A stretch of DNA of 64,000 nucleotides from Microbacterium sp. AZCO (GTDB lineage Bacteria; Actinomycetota; Actinomycetes; Actinomycetales; Microbacteriaceae). The notes below the pieces were generated by a model. The model ran no database searches and was not told the DNA's origin. It worked only from the letters and a program-made list of their open reading frames with translations. Below, in pieces: positions 50,940 to 59,353 of this stretch. The position numbers and the translations under genes are program-made. Numbering within the stretch: position 1 is the first letter of the stretch; each line of letters starts with the position of its first letter. The stretch is taken from assembly GCF_039614715.1 (NCBI RefSeq), contig NZ_CP154857.1, positions 3,038,001 to 3,102,000 of the forward strand, given 5' to 3'.

Positions 50940-51815
50940 ATGGCCGATCCGTACTCCGCCGCCGACGGGCTCGTGCGCGTCTATCCCGCGCGCGAGCCCG
51001 ACGGCTCGGGACTCGTCTGGGCCCACGGCGGCGGGTTCGCCGCCGGCGACCTCGACATGCCCGAGGCCGACTGGGTCGCCCGCTCGATCGCGACCCGCGG
51101 CACGACTGTCGTGTCGGTCGACTACCGGCTCGCACCCCTCCCCGCCTCGTGGAGCCCGGACGGCGCGGAACGACCCGGACACCACTACCCGGCGGGATCC
51201 GACGACATCCTCGCGGCGTGGTCGTGGACGCTCGACAACGCGGCCCGCCTGCGCATCGACACCACGCGCCTCGCCCTCGGCGGTGCGAGCGCGGGGGCGA
51301 ACCTCGTGACGGGAGCGGTGCTCAGGATGCCGTCCGCCGGCGTCGCCGCGCGGCCCGCGCTCCTCGTGCTGGCGTACCCGACGCTGCTCGCGCAGCAGCC
51401 CGCCCCGGACGCCGCGCTGCGCGCCGCGCTCGACGCCGACCCCGAGGCCGATCACTTCGGCCCCGAGGCGGTGCGCGGCATGTACGAGAACTACCTCGGA
51501 GGCCCAATCGCCGGAGCGCCGCTCGCGGCGATCCCCGGCCTCGCCACCCCGGCCGACCTCGCGGAGTTCCCGCCGACGCTCATGATCAACGGCGAGGTCG
51601 ACGAGCTGCGCGTCTCGGGCGAGCTCTTCGCCGCGACACTGGCCGCGGCCGGCCGCGACGTCGAGGCGGTCACGGAGCGGGGGACGACGCACGGCCACCT
51701 GAACCGTCCGGCCGAGGCCGCGGCATCCCTCTCCATCGACCGCATCCGAGCCCGCCTCGCCGCCCTCCCGACCGACTCACCCGCCTTCCCGACCAGCCGA
51801 GTCGCCACTTCCTGA
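50940..51815 (+). CDS. alpha/beta hydrolase, hormone-sensitive-lipase-like esterase
   Basis: A 291-residue cytoplasmic esterase of bacterial family IV (HSL-like). It has the oxyanion motif HGGGFAAGD, VVSVDYRLAP, nucleophile elbow GGASAGAN, the acid in MINGEVDELR and the His in GTTHGHLNRP. The start is 5 bases after rhaI, within the rhamnose operon. This placement is unusual for a core sugar pathway and suggests removal of acyl groups from rhamnose or rhamnosides before or during catabolism (inference). The C-terminus PAFPTSRVATS is encoded by the beginning of a hairpin-forming repeat. Confidence 0.87.
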   Translation: MADPYSAADGLVRVYPAREPDGSGLVWAHGGGFAAGDLDMPEADWVARSIATRGTTVVSVDYRLAPLPASWSPDGAERPGHHYPAGSDDILAAWSWTLDNAARLRIDTTRLALGGASAGANLVTGAVLRMPSAGVAARPALLVLAYPTLLAQQPAPDAALRAALDADPEADHFGPEAVRGMYENYLGGPIAGAPLAAIPGLATPADLAEFPPTLMINGEVDELRVSGELFAATLAAAGRDVEAVTERGTTHGHLNRPAEAAASLSIDRIRARLAALPTDSPAFPTSRVATS

Positions 51816-51855
51816 CCCGACCCGGCGCCCGGTCGCCACCTCCTCCGGCGACTCG
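51798..51855. repeat. inverted/direct repeat between esterase and aldolase genes
   Basis: CGAGTCGCC (51798-51806) pairs perfectly with GGCGACTCG (51847-51855); inside, GTCGCCAC.TCCT occurs twice (from 51801 and from 51832). The stop of the esterase lies within. It could attenuate transcription in the middle of the operon. Confidence 0.55.
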
Positions 51856-51888
51856 CCGACACCCACTCCAGAGCTAGGACCCACGAAC

Positions 51889-53925
51889 ATGACGAACCCC
51901 GCCGCCGCCGACCTCATCGCGCGCAGCAATCGCCTGGGCGCCGACCCGAAGAACACGAACTACGCGGGCGGCAACACGTCCGCGAAGGGCACCGAGACCG
52001 ACCCCGTGACGGGCGAGCCCGTCGAGCTGCTGTGGGTCAAGGGCTCGGGCGGAGACCTCGGCACGCTGAAGGAGTCGGGCCTCGCGGTGCTCCGCCTCGA
52101 TCGCCTGCGCTCGCTCGTGAGCGTCTACCCCGGCGTCGACCGCGAGGACGAGATGGTCGCCGCGTTCGACTACTGCCTGCACGGCAAGGGCGGCGCCGCC
52201 CCGTCGATCGACACCGCGATGCACGGCCTCGTCGATGCGCCGCACGTCGACCACCTGCATCCCGACTCGGGCATCGCGATCGCGACGGCCGCCGACGGAG
52301 AGGAGCTCACGTCGACGATCTTCGGCGACAAGGTCGTGTGGGTGCCGTGGCGCCGCCCCGGCTTCCAGCTGGGCCTGGACATCGCCGAGATCAAGGCCGC
52401 CAACCCGGCCGCGATCGGCTGCATCCTCGGCGGACACGGCATCACGGCGTGGGGCGACACCTCCGACGAGGCCGAGCAGAACTCGCTCTGGATCATCGAC
52501 ACCGCCGCCGCGTACATCGCCGAGCACGGCAAGGCGGAGCCGTTCGGCGCCGTCGTCCCGGGCTTCGAGGCCCTGCCCGAGGCCGAGCGCCGCGCGAAGG
52601 CCGCCGCTCTCGCCCCGACGATCCGCGGGATCGCGTCGCACGACAAGCCCATGGTCGGTCACTTCACCGACTCCGACGTCGTGCTCGACTTCCTCTCCCG
52701 CGAGAAGCTCGCCCCCCTCGCGGCACTCGGCACGAGCTGCCCCGACCACTTCCTGCGCACGAAGGTCAAGCCGCTCGTGCTCGACCTCCCCGCCACCGCC
52801 AGCGTCGAGGAGTCGATCGCGCGGCTGAAGGAGCTGCACGAGGAGTATCGCGCCGACTACCAGGCCTACTACGACGCGTACGCGACCGACCAGTCCCCCG
52901 CGATCCGGGGCGCCGACCCGCTGATCGTCCTCGTCCCGGGCGTCGGCCAGTTCTCGTTCGGTGCGAACAAGCAGACCGCGCGCGTCGCGGGCGAGTTCTA
53001 CATCAACGCGATCAACGTCATGCGCGGCGCGGAGGCCCTCTCGACCTACACGCCGATCTCCGACGAGGAGAAGTTCCGCATCGAGTACTGGGCGCTGGAA
53101 GAGGCCAAGCTGCAGCGGATGCCGAAGCCCAAGACGCACCAGGGCCGCATCGCGTTCGTCACCGGCGCCGCCTCCGGCATCGGCAAGGCGATCGCGACGC
53201 GCCTCGCCGCCGAGGGCGCGTGCGTCGTCGTCGCCGACCTCGACCTCGAGAAGGCGCAGGCCGCCGCCGCTGACCTCGGCAGCACCGATGTCGCGATCGG
53301 CGTCGCGGCTAACGTCGCCGACGCCGAGGGCGTCCAGGCCGCGATCGACGCGACGCTCCTCGCGTTCGGCGGCATCGACCTCGTCGTCAACAACGCCGGC
53401 CTGTCCCTCTCCAAGCCGCTGCTGGAGACGACCGAGAAGGACTGGGACCTGCAGCACGACGTCATGGCCAAGGGCTCGTTCCTCGTCTCGAAGGCGGCCG
53501 CGAAGGCGCTCATCGAGCAGGGCCTGGGCGGCGACATCATCTACATCTCGTCGAAGAACTCCGTCTTCGCCGGCCCCAATAACATCGCGTACTCGGCGAC
53601 GAAGGCCGACCAGGCCCACCAGGTGCGCCTCCTCGCGGTCGAGCTGGGCGAGTACGGCGTGCGGGTCAACGGCATCAACCCCGACGGCGTCGTGCGCGGC
53701 TCCGGCATCTTCGCCTCCGGCTGGGGCGCCAACCGCGCCGCGACGTACGGCGTGAAGGAAGAAGACCTCGGCCAGTTCTACGCCAACCGCACGATCCTCA
53801 AGCGCGAGGTCGTGCCCGAGAACGTCGCCGACGCCGTCTTCGTGCTGACCGGCCCCGAGCTCAGCCGCACCACGGGCCTGCACATCCCCGTCGACTCCGG
53901 CGTCGCCGCCGCCTTCCTCCGATGA
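51889..53925 (+). CDS. rhaEW: bifunctional rhamnulose-1-phosphate aldolase / lactaldehyde dehydrogenase (SDR)
   Basis: A 678-residue fusion. Residues 1-390 form a class II aldolase domain (NYAGGNTSAKG, HGLVDAPHVDHLHPDSGIA with metal-binding His) that splits L-rhamnulose-1-phosphate into dihydroxyacetone phosphate and L-lactaldehyde. Residues 415-678 are a short-chain dehydrogenase with TGAASGIG (425-432), NNAG, catalytic Ser in YISSKNS and YSATK (Tyr568, Lys572), which oxidises the lactaldehyde to lactate. The same fusion is known as RhaEW in Bacillus (yuxG). Ribosome site is weak (TAGGA). Fits the operon exactly between isomerase and kinase. Confidence 0.93.
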   Translation: MTNPAAADLIARSNRLGADPKNTNYAGGNTSAKGTETDPVTGEPVELLWVKGSGGDLGTLKESGLAVLRLDRLRSLVSVYPGVDREDEMVAAFDYCLHGKGGAAPSIDTAMHGLVDAPHVDHLHPDSGIAIATAADGEELTSTIFGDKVVWVPWRRPGFQLGLDIAEIKAANPAAIGCILGGHGITAWGDTSDEAEQNSLWIIDTAAAYIAEHGKAEPFGAVVPGFEALPEAERRAKAAALAPTIRGIASHDKPMVGHFTDSDVVLDFLSREKLAPLAALGTSCPDHFLRTKVKPLVLDLPATASVEESIARLKELHEEYRADYQAYYDAYATDQSPAIRGADPLIVLVPGVGQFSFGANKQTARVAGEFYINAINVMRGAEALSTYTPISDEEKFRIEYWALEEAKLQRMPKPKTHQGRIAFVTGAASGIGKAIATRLAAEGACVVVADLDLEKAQAAAADLGSTDVAIGVAANVADAEGVQAAIDATLLAFGGIDLVVNNAGLSLSKPLLETTEKDWDLQHDVMAKGSFLVSKAAAKALIEQGLGGDIIYISSKNSVFAGPNNIAYSATKADQAHQVRLLAVELGEYGVRVNGINPDGVVRGSGIFASGWGANRAATYGVKEEDLGQFYANRTILKREVVPENVADAVFVLTGPELSRTTGLHIPVDSGVAAAFLR

Positions 53926-53943
53926 TGGGTGCCCATCGGCCAG

Positions 53944-54013
53944 AGCCCGTGCTCTCACCGAAAGCCCCCGTCATTTCCGTCCACAGCGTGGGCGCTCGGC
54001 GAGAGCACGGGCT
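53944..54013. repeat. 70-base inverted-repeat element before rhaB
   Basis: 18-base arms at 53944-53961 and 53996-54013 match at 17 of 18 positions (AGCCCGTGCTCTC..CCGA and its complement) around a 34-base loop. The right arm ends exactly at the first possible rhaB ATG. It looks like a MITE-like or REP-like hairpin element inserted in the operon. Confidence 0.65.
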
Positions 54014-54040
54014 ATGGACACTGAACCAGCGGGGTCTCCG

Positions 54041-55453
54041 ATGAGCGCCGGCGCCGTCGCGGCGATCGACCTCGGCGCGACGAGCGGCCGGGTCATCGTC
54101 GGCCACGTCGGCCCGGACACGCTCGAGGCGACGCCGGTCGCCCGGTTCGTCAACGACCCCGTGCAGATCGCCGACGGACTGCACTGGGACATCCTGTCGC
54201 TCTACGGCGCAGCGGTGAAGGGGCTCCGCGAGGCGTTCCGCGCCGAGCCGGGCATCGCGAGCATCGGCGTCGACGCCTGGGCGGTCGACTACGGCCTCCT
54301 GCGCGGCGGGCGCCTGCTCGGCGATCCGTTCCACTACCGCGACGCCCGCACGGCTCTCGGCGTCGACAGAGTGCACGAGCGGATGCCGCACTCCGCGCTC
54401 TACGAGCGCAACGGCCTGCAGTTCCTCCCCTTCAACACGCTGTACCAGTTCGCCGCGGAGCCCCGCGACGTGCTCGAGTTCGCCGACACGGCCCTTCTCA
54501 TCCCCGACCTCGTCGGGTACTGGCTCACGGGCGAGGCACGTGCCGAGCAGACGAACGCCTCGACGACGGGGCTCTTCCGCGAGGGCGCCTGGAACGACGA
54601 CCTCATCGCGGCGCTCGGCCCGCCGCGCGGCATCCTGCCTCCGCTCATCGCCCCGGGCGAGCGCCTCGGCGCGCTGCTGCCAGAGGTCGCCGCCTCGATC
54701 GGCGCCGGCCCGGGCACGTCGGTCACGGCGGTCGGCTCGCACGACACCGCGTCGGCCGTCGTCGCGGTGCCGATGCAGGCGGATGCCGCCGCGTACATCT
54801 CGTGCGGCACGTGGGGCCTCGTCGGCGTCGAGGTGGAGCGCCTCGTCCTCACGCCGGAGGCCCGCGCGGCGAACTTCACGAACGAGGGCGGCGTCGACGG
54901 GCGCGTGCGCCTGCTGCACAACGTCATGGGCCTGTGGGTGCTGAGCGAGGCTGTCCGCACGTGGGAGCGGCAGGGTCACCCCATCGACCTGCCGACCCTC
55001 CTCGACTCCGCCGAGGAGGTCACCGCCGAGGTGCCGGTCTTCGACGTCAACGACGCGCGCTTCCTGCCGCCGGGCGACATGCCGGCGCGCATCGACGCGT
55101 GGTGCGCCGAGCACGGCGTCGCCGCCCCCCGCACCCGCGCGGAGTACGCCCGATCGATCGTCGAGTCGCTCGCGCAGGCGTTCGCCGAGGCATCCGTCGA
55201 AGCTGGTCGCATCGGCGGCGTCGACGTGCGCACGATCCACATCGTCGGCGGCGGCGCGCTCAATGAGCTGCTCTGCCAGCGCACGGCCGACCGCTCGGGG
55301 CTGCCCGTGCTCGCCGGTCCGGTCGAGGCGACCGCGCTCGGCAACGTGCTCGTGCAGGCGCGCGCCGCGGGCCTCGTCACGGGCTCGCTCGAGGCGCTCC
55401 GCGACCTGGTCGCGCGCACCCACGCGCCGCGCCGGTACGATCCGAAGCGATGA
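54041..55453 (+). CDS. rhaB: L-rhamnulokinase
   Basis: A 470-residue FGGY-family kinase that phosphorylates L-rhamnulose at O-1 using ATP. AAIDLGATSGRVIVG is the first phosphate motif; GVDAWAVDYGLL and RNGLQFLPFNTLYQ are characteristic of rhamnulokinases; SHDTASAV and the GTWGL region bind ATP, and IVGGGALNELLCQRTAD closes the adenosine site. The ATG at 54041 is preferred because the family begins here; the in-frame ATG at 54014 would start directly at the end of a long hairpin. Its stop overlaps the next gene (ATGA). With rhaM, rhaI and the aldolase it completes the phosphorylated rhamnose route. Confidence 0.93.
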   Translation: MSAGAVAAIDLGATSGRVIVGHVGPDTLEATPVARFVNDPVQIADGLHWDILSLYGAAVKGLREAFRAEPGIASIGVDAWAVDYGLLRGGRLLGDPFHYRDARTALGVDRVHERMPHSALYERNGLQFLPFNTLYQFAAEPRDVLEFADTALLIPDLVGYWLTGEARAEQTNASTTGLFREGAWNDDLIAALGPPRGILPPLIAPGERLGALLPEVAASIGAGPGTSVTAVGSHDTASAVVAVPMQADAAAYISCGTWGLVGVEVERLVLTPEARAANFTNEGGVDGRVRLLHNVMGLWVLSEAVRTWERQGHPIDLPTLLDSAEEVTAEVPVFDVNDARFLPPGDMPARIDAWCAEHGVAAPRTRAEYARSIVESLAQAFAEASVEAGRIGGVDVRTIHIVGGGALNELLCQRTADRSGLPVLAGPVEATALGNVLVQARAAGLVTGSLEALRDLVARTHAPRRYDPKR

Positions 55454-56421
55454 CCTCCTCCTACTCCGCCGCGTTCGACTGGGCCCGCCGGCATGTCGAC
55501 GCGGGGCGGCTCCCGACCGCCGTCCTCGGCATCGCCACCGCCGACGGCGTCGTCGCGCTCGACGCGTTCGGCGCGACGAACGGCCGCCCCGCGAAGACCG
55601 ACGACCACTACCGCCTCTTCTCGATCACGAAGCCGCTCCTCGGCCTCGCCGCGGCCCGCGCCGTCGAGCGCGGGCTCCTCGGCATCGGGACGCCGCTCGC
55701 ATCGGTCGTGCCCGAGTTCGGCGACCGCGAGGACGTCGTGCGTCTTCGGCACCTCGTGAGCCACACGGCAGGCATCCCCGAGCCTCCGATGGATGCCCCG
55801 GGGCTGCCCGAACTGCTCCGCGCGCACGGCCGCGACTTCGCCGCCGGCACGGTCTCGCGCTACTCGACCATCGCCTTCCAGGGCGTCGCCGAGCTCGTCA
55901 CGCACGCGACGGGACGGGAATGGGATGCCGCCATCGCCGACTGGGCGGACGGCATCGGCGCCGACGGACTGACGCTCGACGAGGCATCCGATCCACATCT
56001 CGTCGTCGACGCGGCGGAGGCCGGTCTCGACATCGACGCCTTCGTCGCCAACCGCAACCCCGGCGCGGGCCTCCTCGGCCGCGCGTCGGATCTCCTGGCC
56101 CTCGGCAGCGCGCTGCTGCGCAACGACGGCTCCGTCGTCCAGCCCATGACGCTCGCGATGATGCTCCGCCCGTTCACGGGCGACATCCCCCGCCTCGACC
56201 CCTATCCCGCCGAGGCCGGTCAGGACTGGGGCTTCGCCTGGAACCTCCGCACCCGGGCTCCCAGCCTCATCGACCGGGACGTCTTCGGGCATGCCGGGTG
56301 GTCGGGCACGGAGTTCTGGGTGCATCCGACGGCCGGTGTCGCGTGGGTCCTGCTCACCAACACCGCCGAGAGCCCTGCGAATCCCGACGAGCTCGACAAC
56401 GCGATCGTCGCCGGGCTCTGA
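55450..56421 (+). CDS. beta-lactamase-fold serine hydrolase
   Basis: A 323-residue cytoplasmic protein of the serine beta-lactamase/family VIII esterase fold: SITK (Ser58-Lys61), RYST at the tyrosine motif and GHAG in place of KTG. It ends the rhamnose operon with an ATGA overlap to rhaB. It is only distantly similar to the one at 30860 but shares the same motif pattern and the same kind of setting. An esterase or amidase acting on a rhamnoside substituent is plausible; no direct evidence for substrate. Confidence 0.85.
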   Translation: MTSSYSAAFDWARRHVDAGRLPTAVLGIATADGVVALDAFGATNGRPAKTDDHYRLFSITKPLLGLAAARAVERGLLGIGTPLASVVPEFGDREDVVRLRHLVSHTAGIPEPPMDAPGLPELLRAHGRDFAAGTVSRYSTIAFQGVAELVTHATGREWDAAIADWADGIGADGLTLDEASDPHLVVDAAEAGLDIDAFVANRNPGAGLLGRASDLLALGSALLRNDGSVVQPMTLAMMLRPFTGDIPRLDPYPAEAGQDWGFAWNLRTRAPSLIDRDVFGHAGWSGTEFWVHPTAGVAWVLLTNTAESPANPDELDNAIVAGL

Positions 56422-56459
56422 GACCCGGCGGGCAGGAGCCCGGCATCCTGTCAATCCCG

Positions 56460-56488
56460 TGACCGATGTCCGCCCCTCCCTCTACGGT
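56460..56488 (+). promoter_or_regulatory. promoter of the small acidic protein gene
   Basis: TGACCG (56460-56465), 17 bases, TACGGT (56483-56488); the ATG at 56495 is 6 bases beyond, so the message is predicted to be leaderless. Confidence 0.5.
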
Positions 56489-56494
56489 CGGGCC

Positions 56495-56722
56495 ATGGAT
56501 GACGCACGCGCCAACAACGACCCCGTCGAAGAGCCGCCGACCGGCACCGACCAGCTCGCGGCCGACAACTCCCCGAGCGGAGACGGCGGCTCTGTCGACG
56601 ACGAACCCACCGGCGAGGCGCCGACGGGCGGCGACCGCACGACCGAGGAGCAGCTCGAAGCGGACAACCCCGCTGAGGAGGACACGCTCAAGACGCTCGA
56701 CCCCGACGCTCCCCCGGCCTGA
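56495..56722 (+). CDS. small acidic, disordered protein of unknown function
   Basis: A 75-residue protein made almost wholly of Asp, Glu, Pro, Gly, Thr and Ser (PVEEPPTGTDQLAADN, then EEQLEADNPAEEDTLKTLDP). No signal peptide, membrane helix or Cys. The QLAADN and QLEADN phrases are an internal repeat. Coding status is supported by a promoter with exact leaderless spacing and by GC-ending codons, but no family is recognised. It may be a soluble buffer or binding protein; function unknown. It precedes an unrelated MFS gene that has its own promoter. Confidence 0.6.
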   Translation: MDDARANNDPVEEPPTGTDQLAADNSPSGDGGSVDDEPTGEAPTGGDRTTEEQLEADNPAEEDTLKTLDPDAPPA

Positions 56723-56731
56723 GCCCAAGGG

Positions 56732-56770
56732 TTGCGCGCGACATATTGCTAGATAAGCTAGCGATATGTC
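56732..56770 (+). promoter_or_regulatory. MFS promoter with palindromic operator over the start codon
   Basis: TTGCGC (56732-56737), 16 bases, TAAGCT (56754-56759), then 6 bases to the ATG (56766). A 31-base imperfect palindrome spans 56740-56770: outer arms GACATAT/ATATGTC, inner arms GCTAG/CTAGC around ATAAG. It covers -10, start point and start codon, so bound repressor would shut the gene completely. The right outer arm contains the ATG itself. Confidence 0.75.
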
Positions 56771-58409
56771 GGATTCCTCGAGCCGTCGCCGCTGGGCGGG
56801 CCTCGTCTTCATCAGCGTCGCCGTCGCGCTGATCATCGTCGACTCGACGATCGTCAACGTCGCGATCCCCTCGATCGTCGACGACCTCGGAATCACCTCG
56901 ACCGAGGTGCAGTGGGTGCAGGAGGCGTACACCCTCGTCTTCGCGTCGCTGCTGCTCGTGTTCGGCAGCATCGCGGATCGCGTCGGACGACGACGGATGC
57001 TGCTCATCGGCGTCGTGATCTTCACGCTCGCCTCCGTCGGCGCGGCGATGGCCCCGTCCGGCGAAGCGCTGATCGCGGCGCGCTTCGTGCAGGGCGTCGG
57101 CGGTGCGATGATCCTCCCGACGACGCTCTCGCTGCTGAACGCGACCTTCCGGGGCCGCGAGCGCGGCATCGCGTTCGCCGTGTGGGGATCGACGATCGGC
57201 GGCATGGCGGCCGTCGGCCCGCTGCTCGGCGGCTGGCTGACGACGGCGTTCTCGTGGCACTGGGCGTTCCTCATCAACGTCCCGCTCGGCATCCTGATCA
57301 TCGTCGGCGTCCTGCTGACGGTCGACGAGTCCCGCGGCGAGGCGGCGCGCGTCGACGCCGTCGGCGGCCTGCTCTCGATCGTGACGATGGCTTCGCTCGT
57401 GTTCGCCCTCATCGAGGGCCGCACCTACGGGTGGTGGCTCACCGATGAGAAGCTGACGATCGGCGACTGGGAATGGCCGTTCGAGCTCTCACCGATCCCC
57501 ATCGCCTTCGCCATCGCCGCGCTCGGCGTCGTCGCCTTCATCGCGTGGGGGCTGCACCGTCGCCGGATCGGCCGCTCGACGATCATCGCGTTCGGCCTTT
57601 TCCGCATCCCCTCGTTCCGCAACGGCAACATCGCCGCGATGATCGTCTCCCTCGGCGAGTTCGGCCTCATCCTCGCGCTCCCCCTGTGGCTGCAGTTCGT
57701 GCTCGGCTTCGACGCACTCCAGACCGGCTTCATCCTCCTCTCCCTCGCGATCGGCTCCTTCGTCGCGAGCGGATTCGCGGGGGTCTTCAGCGGTCGCGTC
57801 GCACCGGTGTGGATCGTCCGCGCCGGCATCGTCGCCGAGATCATCGGCATCGTGGGGGTCGGGTTCGCGATCGCTCCGGATGCCTCGTGGGTGCCGCTCG
57901 TCCCCGCGCTCTTCGTCTACGGCTTCGGCGTGGGCCTCGCGACGGCACAGCTCACCGGTGTCGTGCTCGTCGACGTGCCGGTGACCGAGGGCGGCCAGGC
58001 CTCGGGCACGCAGTCGACGGCGCGCCAGCTCGGAGCGGCTCTCGGCATCGCGATCCTCGGCACGATCCTCTTCTCGACGACCGCGTCCGTGCTCACGGCG
58101 AAGCTCGACGACCGCGGCCTCCCCGCCGAGCAGCGCGACCAGGTCGTCTCAGCGGTCGTCGACAGCGCCGGCGGCGCGATCGCGGGGCTCGCGGAGTCGC
58201 CGCAGACCGAGGCGCTCGCCGACGATGCCAAGGCCGCGTTCTCGGAGGGCACGCGCTACGCGACGTTCGCCGCGGCGGGCTTCCTCGTGCTGGGCCTCGC
58301 CGCGACGCTGTCGCTCGGCGGCGGCCGCCGCCGAGACGAGGACGAGCCGTCACAGGGTTCGGAGAATCTCACGGATGTCGGAGCATCCGTCTCCGATCCT
58401 CCGAACTAG
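56766..58409 (+). CDS. MFS transporter, DHA2 family (14-helix drug exporter type)
   Basis: A 547-residue transporter of the 14-helix DHA2 branch (QacA/EmrB-like). Helix 1 has the family pattern FISVAVALIIVDSTIVNVAIPSI, helix 4-5 the antiporter motif (VGGAMILPTTLSLLNATF), and the loop RVGRRRMLL follows helix 2. About 30 hydrophilic residues end the protein. The predicted mRNA is leaderless and the promoter is overlain by a strong palindrome, so expression is probably inducer-dependent, but no regulator gene is adjacent. Likely cargo: amphipathic toxins, antibiotics or lipids (family knowledge). Confidence 0.92.
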   Translation: MSDSSSRRRWAGLVFISVAVALIIVDSTIVNVAIPSIVDDLGITSTEVQWVQEAYTLVFASLLLVFGSIADRVGRRRMLLIGVVIFTLASVGAAMAPSGEALIAARFVQGVGGAMILPTTLSLLNATFRGRERGIAFAVWGSTIGGMAAVGPLLGGWLTTAFSWHWAFLINVPLGILIIVGVLLTVDESRGEAARVDAVGGLLSIVTMASLVFALIEGRTYGWWLTDEKLTIGDWEWPFELSPIPIAFAIAALGVVAFIAWGLHRRRIGRSTIIAFGLFRIPSFRNGNIAAMIVSLGEFGLILALPLWLQFVLGFDALQTGFILLSLAIGSFVASGFAGVFSGRVAPVWIVRAGIVAEIIGIVGVGFAIAPDASWVPLVPALFVYGFGVGLATAQLTGVVLVDVPVTEGGQASGTQSTARQLGAALGIAILGTILFSTTASVLTAKLDDRGLPAEQRDQVVSAVVDSAGGAIAGLAESPQTEALADDAKAAFSEGTRYATFAAAGFLVLGLAATLSLGGGRRRDEDEPSQGSENLTDVGASVSDPPN

Positions 58410-58425
58410 GTGCGATTCTCCGAAC
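58357..58425. terminator. inverted repeat at the convergent MFS/transglutaminase boundary
   Basis: 58357-58372 (GTTCGGAGAATCTCAC) and 58410-58425 (GTGCGATTCTCCGAAC) are complementary at 15 of 16 positions. The left arm is inside the last codons of the MFS gene; the right arm lies between the two stops. Probable bidirectional terminator that partly uses coding sequence. Confidence 0.6.
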
Positions 58426-58434
58426 TTCGCGCGC

Positions 58435-59280
58435 TTACGCCTCGCGCGTGATCGTCACCTTCACGTGCAGGTGGCTCTTGAACGGGCCGGCGTACACGCC
58501 GCGCAGCGGCGGGACGTCGTTGTAGTCCCGTCCGCGGCCGACGAGCACGTGGCGGTCGCCGATCTCGATGTTGTTCGTCGGGTCGAAGCCCTGCCAGTCC
58601 CCGGCGAACCACTCCACCCACGCGTGCGACTCGCCCGTGACCGCCTGGCCGACCTCCGCGTTCGCCTTCGGGTGCAGATACCCCGAGACGTAGCGGGCCG
58701 GGATGCCGACCTCGCGCAGTGCGCCGAGCGTGATGTGCGCGATGTCCTGGCAGACGCCCTTGCGCGCCTCCCACGCCTCGCTCGCGGTGGAGTGCACCCC
58801 CGTGATGCCGTGCATGTACTCGACGGCGTCGCCGATCGCGGCCGAGATGGCGTGCGCCGCGCGACCGGGGTGGTCGTGCTGCGCCGCGATCGTGCGGGCG
58901 ATGTCGGCCACCTCGGGGTGCGGCCTCGTGCGCGCGGTCGTGCCGAGCTGCTCGACCGTCTCGAGCGAGCGTCCGACCTCGCGCGCGAGACGGTCCCACG
59001 TGAGGTCGATGTGCTCGATGGGCCGGGGGCGCACCTCGACGAGCGAGCGGGCGGTGATCTTCAGCTCGGCGTGAGGCGACAGCACGTCGAACGCGGCGAC
59101 GCGCGTGCCGAAGTAGTCGACGTATTGGTTGACCGACGTCGACGGGTCGATCTCGAGGGCCGAGCTCAGCACGAACTGGCTGTCGGTCGAGCCCGGCAGC
59201 ATCCGCGCCTCGTTGTACGAGGCCGACACGTCGCCCTGATACGAGAAGCCCGTCGCGTGTTCGATGCGGAGACGCTTCAT
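58435..59280 (-). CDS. transglutaminase-like cysteine protease family protein
   Basis: A 281-residue protein with an N-terminal beta domain (LRIEHATGFSYQGDVSASYNEARM, the bacterial transglutaminase-like N-terminus) and a transglutaminase/papain-like core: Cys177 in RKGVCQDIAHI, His219 in ESHAWVEWF and Asp233 in FDPTNN. Last gene of the conserved ATP-grasp/alpha-E/transglutaminase cluster. GGAGGG lies before the ATG. In comparative genomics this cluster is predicted to ligate and cleave peptides or modify proteins; a specific substrate is not known. Cytoplasmic. Confidence 0.92.
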   Translation of the reverse strand: MKRLRIEHATGFSYQGDVSASYNEARMLPGSTDSQFVLSSALEIDPSTSVNQYVDYFGTRVAAFDVLSPHAELKITARSLVEVRPRPIEHIDLTWDRLAREVGRSLETVEQLGTTARTRPHPEVADIARTIAAQHDHPGRAAHAISAAIGDAVEYMHGITGVHSTASEAWEARKGVCQDIAHITLGALREVGIPARYVSGYLHPKANAEVGQAVTGESHAWVEWFAGDWQGFDPTNNIEIGDRHVLVGRGRDYNDVPPLRGVYAGPFKSHLHVKVTITREA

Positions 59281-59317
59281 GGGCGCCCTCCCCGCGTGCG
59301 GGGGGCGCTGCCCGGTC

Positions 59318-59343
59318 GGTGCCCTTCGACGAGCTCAGGAACC
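59318..59343. repeat. interspersed VPELVEG-type repeat copy
   Basis: GGTGCCCTTCGACGAGCTCA then GGAACC, in the 73-base gap between the alpha-E and transglutaminase genes. In one reading frame it gives the VPELVEG peptide typical of this element. Confidence 0.65.
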
Positions 59344-59353
59344 GCAAGAACCG

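Noticed and set aside
54014..54040. Earlier in-frame ATG for rhaB
   Set aside because: It abuts the arm of a long hairpin and adds nine residues absent from the family start; kept only as an alternative.
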